This document shows positions 17,459-25,627 of a stretch of DNA of 64,000 bases, piece by piece. The notes beneath the pieces are model-generated. The model was given only the letters and a program-made list of their open reading frames with translations. It had not been told where the DNA came from and made no database searches. The stretch is from Candidatus Magnetocorallium paracelense (GTDB taxonomy: Bacteria; Nitrospirota; Thermodesulfovibrionia; Thermodesulfovibrionales; Magnetobacteriaceae), in NCBI GenBank assembly GCA_029001845.1, contig JAREWP010000033.1, positions 124,001 to 188,000 of the forward strand, written 5' to 3'. The translations under genes and the position numbers were made by a program. How positions within the stretch are numbered: the first letter of the stretch is position 1; each line of letters starts with the position of its first letter.

Positions 17459-18448
17459 TCAGCCCCAAAGCTCAATATCGTCGGAGTCGAATCCTTTGTC
17501 TTCAAGGCTTCCATTCTTTATCAAAATATCATATGAACAGACTTTGTTCCTCCCGGAGTTTTTGGCGTAATATAATGCCTTATCGGCTTTTTCGATAAGG
17601 GTAGTAGGCATATCGACTTCATTTATTAAAGTAAAACCGACACTGACTGTGACACGGTCCACAAGTGGAAAAGGATTCTCTTCCACTGACTGCCTGAACC
17701 GTTCCAAAGTAAGGAAAGCATTATCTTCCGATATTTCATTCAACAAAACCACGAACTCCTCGCCTCCGAATCTGAAAAGGAAATCGGTAAATCTAAAGCA
17801 CTTATCCATTAATTTTGCGAAATTGAGTAACACCTCATCCCCTATCAAATGGCCATATGTATCGTTTACCTTCTTGAAATGGTCTATGTCGAGCACTGCA
17901 AGACATGCCTGATTTACACGGTCCGAGTTCCTTTGAAAAGAAGATCTGTAAAAGAGGAGCACTTGGTTAATCCTTTCGTCAAATGCCTGGCGATTCAGGA
18001 GTCCCGTTAAGGTGTCGCGTTCTTTTTTGCTGAGGAGGAGGCAGAGGTTTTCATAGACTCTGAGCAATTTTAAAACATAATTATGTTCTTTTTGTATAAA
18101 AAAAGATCTGTCCACGACCAGGAAGGCCAAAATATCCTGACATGCAAAAATCGGATAAACGTTCCTGATGTTTTCAGATTCCTTAAAACAAAAAGATACG
18201 ACGTCGCCTATTGTCAGGCATTCATTAAGTCCTTTTATAGATTGTATTTGCATTCTCTTTTTCTGAGGATCCAGGGGATTGACGATGATATGCTCTTCTT
18301 CGTCCAGTTTATATAACTCATAGTATGCAATAGAGTTGGCTTCAATATTTCTGTTTAGAGCTTTGATCAGACAATATGTAAGCCCTATCATGTTGTCCTG
18401 GCCCGTTAAATCTATAACCGGTTCTAAATGATCCAAAAGCTCCATCAT
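17459..18448 (-). CDS. Diguanylate cyclase (GAF-like sensor plus GGDEF domain)
   Basis: A cytoplasmic c-di-GMP synthase. Residues about 1-150 look like a GAF-type sensory domain. The GGDEF domain spans about 155-310 and begins with the DTLTGLLNRQAF hallmark. The active site reads RFGGEEFVVLL, so it should be catalytically competent. An RxxD inhibitory site (RFTD) sits five residues before it, as in product-inhibited cyclases. The start overlaps the STAND/TPR gene by four bases (ATGA), so the two are translationally coupled. There is no transmembrane segment. The sensory input is unknown, but the coupling suggests it works with the NTPase. Confidence 0.9.
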   Translation of the reverse strand: MMELLDHLEPVIDLTGQDNMIGLTYCLIKALNRNIEANSIAYYELYKLDEEEHIIVNPLDPQKKRMQIQSIKGLNECLTIGDVVSFCFKESENIRNVYPIFACQDILAFLVVDRSFFIQKEHNYVLKLLRVYENLCLLLSKKERDTLTGLLNRQAFDERINQVLLFYRSSFQRNSDRVNQACLAVLDIDHFKKVNDTYGHLIGDEVLLNFAKLMDKCFRFTDFLFRFGGEEFVVLLNEISEDNAFLTLERFRQSVEENPFPLVDRVTVSVGFTLINEVDMPTTLIEKADKALYYAKNSGRNKVCSYDILIKNGSLEDKGFDSDDIELWG

Positions 18449-20925
18449 CTTGTCGGATTGCTTTCATATGTCGATAAAAAATTTCTGTCTTCGTCGATTT
18501 CGGGATCGTTCAACCTCTCTCCTATTTCAATGGAAACTCTGAATTGTTCGATTGCCTCATCATGTCTTTCAAGCTCTCTCAATATAAGGCCCATGTTCCA
18601 ATAGCAGATTCTTGCGCCTGCCCAGTCTTCCAGTTTATTTTTTACATCAGCCTGCTTACGAAGGAACTCGACAGCCTGAGAAAGTTTGCCGCACTCGGAC
18701 ATTATCATCGCCTGACTGCCGTAATTGGCTGAAAGCCCGTTAAGGTCTTCCAACTCCTCACGAATTTCTTCCTCCATTTTTAGCAGGTCCACAGCTTCCT
18801 CTATCCTGCCAAGAGTTTTAAGAAGATTGGCCTGATTGAAATAACACAGAGCAAGTCCTTTTTGGTCGCCCCGTTCACGGCACAGCTCTCCCTCTCTTCG
18901 GTGAAGCTCAATCGCGTCGTCATAACGACCCCAGGTCTTTTGAATAACTGCCTGATTCCCCAAATTTTTCGAAAGACATTCCATATCTCTGCCTGCCTCG
19001 CACAACTCTTCCTGTTTCCTGTATAAGTCCAGCGCCTCACTGAGTCTCTCCATGGATGTCAGAGATATTGCCTGATTGCCAAGACTCTGTAACAGTTTCG
19101 ATCTGTCATCCATTGACAAAGCGATTTTCTCTTGTGAGCGATACAAAACAAGCGCATCTTCGTTTCGTCCGATCCTGCGATATAAAAGCGCCTGATTTCC
19201 ATAGCACTTAAACAGTCCTTCCATATCATTATTCTCTTCCAATATCTCTTCCTGTCTCTTATACACTTTAAATGTCTCGTCGATCATATTCCAGCTTTTA
19301 AATAAAAGCGCCTGATTTCCCAGTATCGCCTGATATATATCGTTATCTTCTTTGATATCTAAATGATAGAGAAGGTCCTCTCCCAATTCGTAGGCCCATA
19401 AAAGATATTTACTTATGAATAAATCCCTGAAGAAATCACTATAGAGTGTTTCCAGAGCATATCTGTTTTCCCTTTGCAGCAATATAACATGTCTGAGATA
19501 ACTTAGAAGACGCCCCTTCTGCTTTTCACTCAAACCAATATTGGAGAGTGTCTCCCTGATATACCCCTGAAATTCATTTAACCTTTCGGTATCGTCCGAT
19601 TTACGCAGCAAAGTAAGTACAGGCGTCTGAAGAGAAATCATCTTCCTCTCTCCGTCGCTTACACTTGTAACAAGCTCAGTATCCAACAAGGCAAGCTCAT
19701 GTGCGCGCTTTAAAGCTTCCTGAATATCATTTTTTGACAGCCCCATCTTTTCCTGCCAATCGATAAAGTCATCCATATTTATTTCACCGTTAGGGCAAAG
19801 GGCAATGTCATAGAGAATGTTACGGGATGCCGGAAATTTCTCGCTTAGAAGTGAAACAGCGTATTTCAATACTTGAAACAACGTCTGTCGGGCTTCGTTC
19901 TCTATAGGGGCGTCATCCTCTTCAGGGACGACAACAGCATTGAGTAAAGGTGAGGGATCGGCGCCTTCGGGGGATACTTTTAAACACAAAGCAGCTACTC
20001 GAATTCCATAGGGATTGTTAAACAGAGTGTTGGCGAGTTTTCGGTACTCCTGAGTGCTCTCTTGTTTGTAAGAAGGGCCCAGCAGTTTTTGAAAGAGTTC
20101 GATCGATTCGTTCGGCTTAAAGTGTTCAATCGGAAAAAGGTCGTTAGTAATCTCCTGAACACTCTCTTTTCTGCGGCTTGTCGCCAAAACGCGCCAGTTT
20201 GTAGTCTCCGGGATGAGATAAGATGCTTCATCGTTATCGATGTCGTCAAGTATAAGAATTCCTGCCGATTGGCGCATTGAGGCTGTCAATACTTCTTTAA
20301 GCTTCATTAAGGAGTTGACCTGGCCTGTATCAGCAGAAAGCTCTGCAAGTAAAATTATTCCGGCGTCAATGACTGATCGTTCTCCAAGGCGAACCCTGAG
20401 AAAGTCCGCCCGATCTCTGTTTCTTCCGGCAAAGATGTTTGCAATCAAGGTTTTTCCCACACCGGATATTTCATTATCTGAGATAAGAGCGACATTGTCG
20501 TCATGCTCCAAAAAAAGCTTTTCCTCCAGCCATAGGAGTGCTTTGTCCGCTCCAATAAGAGTGTCGGCAGGGCTGAAAATTTTTTCGTCCATAGATTCGC
20601 CGCGAACCTGAGTTTGACTGAAAATCCTGCTTCTTTTTAAAGCCAAAGAGGTTTCTTTTCGATGAAGCAGGTAAAAGAAGAGAAAAAAGAGAGAAAGTAC
20701 GGAGAAACTCAAAAAAGAGTATCCGCCGATAGTCACATTTTGAACGAACACTCCTGCAGCGGTTCCCCATTTCCCGTCGCCTGTATATTGCCTGAGATCG
20801 GCGGCAGCCTCAGGATTAAGCCACTTCTCAAATTCACTGCCTCCCAAGTCAGCAAATGCAAATAGAAAAAGCAGAAGTTGAGCAATGATTGTAATTGTAA
20901 GTAATATGCCGGATTTTTTTACCAT
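18445..20925 (-). CDS. Membrane-anchored STAND (NB-ARC-like) NTPase with C-terminal TPR repeats
   Basis: An 826-residue protein. Two hydrophobic helices (about residues 8-26 and 67-87) should place it in the inner membrane with the rest in the cytoplasm. The NTPase has Walker A SGVGKTLI at 154-161 and Walker B ILILDDID at 223-230, with the order typical of NB-ARC/STAND signalling ATPases. Residues about 535-810 are tandem TPRs, recognisable by repeated NQA(L/I) and GxxxEA steps about 40 residues apart. STAND proteins act as switches that oligomerise on ligand binding; animal, plant and bacterial immunity uses are known. Here it is coupled to a diguanylate cyclase, so it may gate c-di-GMP synthesis. 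The ligand cannot be predicted. Confidence 0.8.
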   Translation of the reverse strand: MVKKSGILLTITIIAQLLLFLFAFADLGGSEFEKWLNPEAAADLRQYTGDGKWGTAAGVFVQNVTIGGYSFLSFSVLSLFFLFFYLLHRKETSLALKRSRIFSQTQVRGESMDEKIFSPADTLIGADKALLWLEEKLFLEHDDNVALISDNEISGVGKTLIANIFAGRNRDRADFLRVRLGERSVIDAGIILLAELSADTGQVNSLMKLKEVLTASMRQSAGILILDDIDNDEASYLIPETTNWRVLATSRRKESVQEITNDLFPIEHFKPNESIELFQKLLGPSYKQESTQEYRKLANTLFNNPYGIRVAALCLKVSPEGADPSPLLNAVVVPEEDDAPIENEARQTLFQVLKYAVSLLSEKFPASRNILYDIALCPNGEINMDDFIDWQEKMGLSKNDIQEALKRAHELALLDTELVTSVSDGERKMISLQTPVLTLLRKSDDTERLNEFQGYIRETLSNIGLSEKQKGRLLSYLRHVILLQRENRYALETLYSDFFRDLFISKYLLWAYELGEDLLYHLDIKEDNDIYQAILGNQALLFKSWNMIDETFKVYKRQEEILEENNDMEGLFKCYGNQALLYRRIGRNEDALVLYRSQEKIALSMDDRSKLLQSLGNQAISLTSMERLSEALDLYRKQEELCEAGRDMECLSKNLGNQAVIQKTWGRYDDAIELHRREGELCRERGDQKGLALCYFNQANLLKTLGRIEEAVDLLKMEEEIREELEDLNGLSANYGSQAMIMSECGKLSQAVEFLRKQADVKNKLEDWAGARICYWNMGLILRELERHDEAIEQFRVSIEIGERLNDPEIDEDRNFLSTYESNPTR

Positions 20926-21200
20926 AATTTTGAAAAATTAATGATCATAACACAAATTTACGGGATAAACGTCTATGACTCTCCCAGTCACCACAAAGCA
21001 TGAAGTTAAAAAAAAATCTTTTTTATCGTGTCTGGTTTCATGATTATTTAAGTTAAGCTGCCTTTGAATGCCTCTATATTGTATACTTTACATTAAAGAT
21101 TTTACAATTTAATTTAGCAGGTAATCAGGTTCTTCAGATTGAAGCAAGGAGTATCTTTGAAGTTCAGCACTCCATTAAAAACAGTAAACATCTCAGCTTC
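20926..21200. other. Intergenic region with one copy of a dispersed 18-bp motif
   Basis: Contains GTCACCACAAAGCATGAA at 20987-21004, the reverse complement of a motif also seen (with small changes) at 32591-32606 and 60596-60611. It is AT-rich, with no gene or convincing terminator. Confidence 0.5.
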
Positions 21201-22904
21201 TCATGACACCGCTTTTCCTGTTTCGAGCCAGTCATAGGATTTAAATCTATATAGAATTACCCTTCTAAACCCGGCCCCTCCAATAAGCAAAGGATATCTC
21301 TTAATTTCTTCAAGACTCTTCATAAACAAAGGCGCAGTCCGGCTCCATTTCAGGTCATTAAATTCAACTATTATGAAATGAGTAGGTCTCCTGCCTTGCC
21401 TTTTAAAGAACTCTCCAATGAAATTATCGTCTATCTCATCCATCAGGAAATATGTGGGCAGAACCTCTATGTCAGCGTGAAGTGCGATATCCTGTACCAT
21501 GTCTCCGGAAAAAATTGTATTATTATTTTGTGAGGCAATCTCCTCGACATCCTTTGACAGGCTTTCCCATTGGCTGATTCTGTGATATGAAGGCAGCAAA
21601 TATGCGGAATGAAGCGGTATCTGTGCTGCTATTTCCAAAACAATTACTGCCGTGATTATCGCCTTTTTTGTTTCGATCTTAAAACTGACGGTTATTAAGA
21701 AGGTAATAAAAAAAATGGAAAAGAGTATAGCCGCAATCAAGGGGTGGCTGAAAATTCCTCTGCCGGGAACTATCGTGTCTGTTTTTAAAAAGGTATCCGT
21801 TATCAAAGCATAAAACAGGGAAAGCGACAAAGCGAAGAAAAGTGAAAATAACAGAACCTTCCTGCTTTTGTTATTAAACAAAAACATCAGTCCCGTACAA
21901 ATAACAGGAGGAAAAATAATAAGTTGCCAGCGGGCAGGTTGATCAAGTGATGTGGAAAGTATCGCGAAGCCAAAAACAATCCAGAGAAAAAGCAGAGATT
22001 CGATTAAGCTGTTTTCTCTCTTCCTCAGATTTGGGAGAAAATGAAAAATACACCAACACAGAGACATAGGCCAGATTAGCGGCATCGCCAACAATGCAGG
22101 AGATAATAACAGACTGAGCAGAGAAAAAGACATCTGAAACAATGTTTTCGGCATATGATCTCTCGCCCCTGAGGTCAGGGCCTCTTGAAGAGTACTCCAT
22201 TCATTATAATAAGGGATTATGACAAATGCACACCAAATCAAAAGACCTGCTGCAATCCCAATAGAAACTCCTGACAGATAAAGGTTCCGCTTGCTATTTT
22301 CAGTTTTACACAGAAAAACAGCCAGAATAATTACCGGAAAAATAAATATACCCGATATTTTTATTGCAGGAGAAGCGGCAGCGAATATGCCTGCAAGGAA
22401 AGCGAGGGAGAAACTTCTTTTCTCAAAGGAAAGCCATGCAAGTAAAACCGAGACCTGAATGCAAAGTGTCAGTGTCATTTCAGGATTACCCAGACGGGAA
22501 TATACAATTCCGATAAATGAAAAAGCCCACAGAGCGGCCGTTGTTAAGCGCATCCTGTTATTGTGGAAAAAAAATGCAAGGACAATGACGGAAAGAACAC
22601 CTGACAATAAATTTATGGAACGGAGCCTTACAACATAGGAAAAACCATCAAGAGTTTTGGCGGTATAATATTGAAGCAGTGAAAACAGAGGGGTCAACAA
22701 AGAGTACTTTGCGTCATTAAGAAACCATTGATCCTGCTTTAGTTTATTGAGTGCATTATAAGCATAGTAACTCTCATCGGTATTATATACATAGCTCCAA
22801 TGGGGCGGATCCGCACCGGGCATATAAATTCTCATGGCAAATCCGGTAATAATGATAAGCACCGGAAACAACAGATAGAACTTTTTTGTTAACTGAGTAT
22901 GCAT
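21201..22904 (-). CDS. GT-C family integral membrane glycosyltransferase (PMT/ArnT-like)
   Basis: A 567-residue protein with about eleven hydrophobic helices. The first external loop contains YNTDESYYAYNAL (about residues 40-52), where the D-E pair matches the catalytic acidic site of lipid-phosphate-sugar-dependent GT-C enzymes (PMT, ArnT and relatives). A small soluble C-terminal part (about residues 435-560) follows the helices. Such enzymes use polyprenyl-phosphate sugars outside the inner membrane. The acceptor is unknown. It lies 31 bases after the TMTC-like gene and probably shares its transcript. Confidence 0.75.
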   Translation of the reverse strand: MHTQLTKKFYLLFPVLIIITGFAMRIYMPGADPPHWSYVYNTDESYYAYNALNKLKQDQWFLNDAKYSLLTPLFSLLQYYTAKTLDGFSYVVRLRSINLLSGVLSVIVLAFFFHNNRMRLTTAALWAFSFIGIVYSRLGNPEMTLTLCIQVSVLLAWLSFEKRSFSLAFLAGIFAAASPAIKISGIFIFPVIILAVFLCKTENSKRNLYLSGVSIGIAAGLLIWCAFVIIPYYNEWSTLQEALTSGARDHMPKTLFQMSFSLLSLLLSPALLAMPLIWPMSLCWCIFHFLPNLRKRENSLIESLLFLWIVFGFAILSTSLDQPARWQLIIFPPVICTGLMFLFNNKSRKVLLFSLFFALSLSLFYALITDTFLKTDTIVPGRGIFSHPLIAAILFSIFFITFLITVSFKIETKKAIITAVIVLEIAAQIPLHSAYLLPSYHRISQWESLSKDVEEIASQNNNTIFSGDMVQDIALHADIEVLPTYFLMDEIDDNFIGEFFKRQGRRPTHFIIVEFNDLKWSRTAPLFMKSLEEIKRYPLLIGGAGFRRVILYRFKSYDWLETGKAVS

Positions 22905-22935
22905 GACACTCCTTTATTTTCTTTCTCTATTACTT

Positions 22936-24543
22936 TTATTTGCTTTTATTATTTTTTCTTTCTTCGAGCGCTCTTGTCAGATTGTGTTTTGCCCCTTCAA
23001 AGGCAGAGTCTATTTTTAAGGCTTCTGTGAAGTTGTTTATTGCTTCTTTCAAATTTCCCGATTTTGCCAGCGCCACGCCGAGTCCGTTATATGATTTTGC
23101 GTCGGCCGGATCGAACTTAATCGCCTCTCTGTAGTGATGCGCAGAGCTGTCGATAACTCCTGCATCGTTCAGCACTAAGCCGAGGTTATAGTGAGCGTCA
23201 CTGTAATTATACTTGATTTTTAAGGAGCTTTGAAAGTGGTGGATCGCTTTGTCCGTCAAGTTCATTTCTGCATATACTCCGCCAAGGTTATTATGGATCA
23301 GATAGTTGTCTTTCGTTACTTTAAGAGTGTGCTCGAATAAAGTGATACTGTCCCGCCAATAATGAATCTGTTTCGATGTATTCGCAGAACAGTAGAGTAT
23401 AAAAAACACTGTGATCGATGTAATAAATGCTTTCTTGTATCTTACTGTTTGTAGCAGTTCAGGTATTGACCAACCCAACATAATGAATAGCCCGATTAAA
23501 GAGATATATGAGTACCTGTCCGCCATACCGTGAGGGCCTACCTGTATAATACCGATTACAGGGAGCAATGTAATGGCGTACCAGAACCAACCGACAAAAA
23601 ACCAAGGGTGTTTCGCTGCTCCGATTAGGGATATAACAGTTACGAAAGCCAAAAAAAACAATGGCAACACAATGACACCGAGATTGAGGGAATCTAATGG
23701 ATGCGGGTACAGTATGGCTAGATCGAATGGCAGAAACATTTTTTCAATGTAAAAAAAATATGCATTAATTGCATTGTAGATTCTTTGCACTGGCGGAATC
23801 GCTCCAAACTCTGTCAGCGAACCTCCGCTTTTCTGAGCGACAAAAGAAAGTATGCCAAAGATGAGTGACAATAAAAAAAAAGGAATCTTCTCGACAAATA
23901 AGCGAGTAATCGTTTTTTTATCGCAATTTTCAAAACGACCCAATGGCCAGTAATCTATAAGAAGGAGTAGAATCGGCAAGGTAACTATCATCGATTTAGC
24001 CATTAGCCCTGAAAGATACCATATAAAAACAGTTACGTAATGTTTCAGTGATTGCATCTTTGTGTATTTGTGATAAGCGGATAAGGAGAGCAACAAAAAA
24101 AAAGAACTAAGCAGATCTTTACGTTCGGAAAGCCAGACGACCGATTCGGTATGAAGGGGATGGATGGCGAACAGTGAAGCCACAAAAGCGCTTTGCCAAA
24201 CTTTTGTAGTCATGGCAACTAAAACGACATAAAGGAATACTGTATTTAAGATATGAAAAAAGAGATTTGACAGATGATGAAAACCCGGGGACAACCCAAA
24301 AATAGAGAAGTCGATCATATGGGAAATCCATGTTAGGGGGTGCCAAAAATTGGCGTGCAGTGTTGAAAAGGCCCAGACGATGTTGTCATATGTAACACCG
24401 GCCTGTACTTTTAAATTCTCGGTTAAGTATATATCGTCATCGTAATGGATGAAACCATAATGCACGACTCTGTAATACAGTGCAATGGTTAAAAAGACTA
24501 TCAGCAGGCAGGGTATTATAGTTTCGTATTTTATGCCGGCCAT
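22936..24543 (-). CDS. TMTC-like GT-C membrane protein with C-terminal TPRs
   Basis: A 535-residue protein. About ten hydrophobic helices cover residues 8-385. The first loop, HYGFIHYDDDIYLTEN, is typical of the TMTC/GT-C group, and later blocks WHPLTWISHMID and AIHPLHTESVVWLSERKDLLS are strongly characteristic. Residues about 395-525 are three or four TPRs (for example HYNLGLVLNDAG, YNGLGVALAKSG). Bacterial members are often annotated as TPR-containing O-mannosyl or O-GlcNAc-like transferases, but few have been tested. The gene is not obviously part of the secretion operon: a strong terminator at 24617-24655 separates them. Confidence 0.75.
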   Translation of the reverse strand: MAGIKYETIIPCLLIVFLTIALYYRVVHYGFIHYDDDIYLTENLKVQAGVTYDNIVWAFSTLHANFWHPLTWISHMIDFSIFGLSPGFHHLSNLFFHILNTVFLYVVLVAMTTKVWQSAFVASLFAIHPLHTESVVWLSERKDLLSSFFLLLSLSAYHKYTKMQSLKHYVTVFIWYLSGLMAKSMIVTLPILLLLIDYWPLGRFENCDKKTITRLFVEKIPFFLLSLIFGILSFVAQKSGGSLTEFGAIPPVQRIYNAINAYFFYIEKMFLPFDLAILYPHPLDSLNLGVIVLPLFFLAFVTVISLIGAAKHPWFFVGWFWYAITLLPVIGIIQVGPHGMADRYSYISLIGLFIMLGWSIPELLQTVRYKKAFITSITVFFILYCSANTSKQIHYWRDSITLFEHTLKVTKDNYLIHNNLGGVYAEMNLTDKAIHHFQSSLKIKYNYSDAHYNLGLVLNDAGVIDSSAHHYREAIKFDPADAKSYNGLGVALAKSGNLKEAINNFTEALKIDSAFEGAKHNLTRALEERKNNKSK

Positions 24544-24616
24544 ATTATCGTCTTTTTATTTTCGGGCCAAAAGAGCTTCTTATAGAGGAGGGAGCTTTAT
24601 CTAAAGTGAGGTTATG

Positions 24617-24655
24617 CAAAAAAAAAAAAAGGAGACCAATGGCCTCCTTTTTTTC
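24617..24655 (-). terminator. Rho-independent terminator after the small secreted protein gene
   Basis: On the minus strand, a GGAGGCCATTGGTCTCC hairpin (24631-24647) is flanked by A-rich sequence on the 5' side and a run of more than ten T on the 3' side. It lies 13 bases past the stop of the secreted-protein gene and closes the leftward transcription unit. Confidence 0.85.
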
Positions 24656-24667
24656 GATGTCCACATA

Positions 24668-25219
24668 CTAATATGCGAGATAATTGCTATACGTAGTGGT
24701 TGTAGCATCATCGTTACACAATATGGAAAGAGCCCTTCTTGTCGTAGTTCCGGCGTTGTTCTGGAAACACACAATAGGCATATCTTTACAATCGCCCTTC
24801 CAGTTTGAGGAACTGCTTCCAAAGCTCAATTTTCCTGAATACCATTTAGCGTCACCAATAGTAGACAACAAGTCAGTACCGTTTTCAGTACCGTTTTCTT
24901 TAACTTCAAATCCCTCGAACAGGTAGTTCATAGTCTCATAGGTCTGGAGTTTAGTAATGCTGATGTTTTGAAGCGCCGTGCTGATTGTAGAACTGTTACC
25001 TCTCATTGCAAGAACTGTAAAGGTTACATTATCGGTTGTGTTGCTGGTTGTATTGCTTACTATACAGTTTGTCTGAATTGTCGTACTTGTGCCGGAATAG
25101 AGATAGGGGATATAGAAGTCTACGTTAGTACCCTGACCGACTGCGTCGTCATTGTTCATTAATCCCGCAGCTATAAATAGCGCTATTAATATGGAAAAAA
25201 GAATTATTCGTTTTGTCAT
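24668..25219 (-). CDS. Small secreted protein of unknown function next to the T2SS operon
   Basis: A 183-residue protein with a Sec signal peptide (MTKRIILFSILIALFIAAG) and a mature part rich in Asn, Thr and Ser. Four cysteines (in TNCIV, GDCKD, IVCFQ and ILCND) could form two disulfides. No known domain is recognised. The start is ATG 25219, because AAAGGAGG lies just upstream and overlaps the ATG at 25237, which would be too early. It lies directly after gspD on the same strand and ends at a strong terminator. This makes it a plausible secretion substrate or an envelope accessory, which is inference. Confidence 0.65.
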   Translation of the reverse strand: MTKRIILFSILIALFIAAGLMNNDDAVGQGTNVDFYIPYLYSGTSTTIQTNCIVSNTTSNTTDNVTFTVLAMRGNSSTISTALQNISITKLQTYETMNYLFEGFEVKENGTENGTDLLSTIGDAKWYSGKLSFGSSSSNWKGDCKDMPIVCFQNNAGTTTRRALSILCNDDATTTTYSNYLAY

Positions 25220-25237
25220 TCTCAAACCTCCTTTCAT

Positions 25238-25627
25238 TGTATAGTCCTGTACACTTTAAATTACCAATAGTTTTCACTGCAAATGTTTTAAATGAATTCC
25301 ACCCCCTTATGTATAAAATAATCTCCTGGCTTTAGAGCTTTCACTCTAACGTTCCACCATCCTGGCCATTCCTGATGCTAAAAAACTTTTGAGAAGGATG
25401 CCTTATTTATTATTTTGCACGTATATGATGTCAGTTTTAAGGTAAAAGGGTTATTACCGGATTTGTTAATTTAACATAATTTTTTTGAATTGTCAAGCTG
25501 TCTGTGAGAAGACCACAAAGTGAAAAATTCATATCCCGAGACTCCTAATCGGCCCGGTATGCAGCCTGAGATGATAAAGTATCTCTTACTGTTATCGGAT
25601 ATTTTATAAGGAACTTTAGGGTTGAAA
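25238..25627. other. Intergenic region with a hairpin in the possible leader of the secreted-protein gene
   Basis: A perfect six-base stem TTAGAG/CTCTAA (25332-25349) lies about 115 bases upstream of the start, read on the minus strand. It is flanked by two direct copies of the motif CCAGGA. This could be a structured leader RNA, but I could not match it to a known riboswitch. The frame overlapping the gspD end (25471-25659) has no recognisable feature and is not called. Confidence 0.35.

Noticed and set aside
18445-20925. Calling the STAND protein an Avs-type antiviral system
   Set aside because: No nuclease or other toxic effector domain is fused to it, and no other defence gene lies near; the role remains open.
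25300-25400. c-di-GMP type riboswitch before the secreted-protein gene
   Set aside because: The hairpin does not carry the conserved GEMM core; kept only as a possible unidentified structure.
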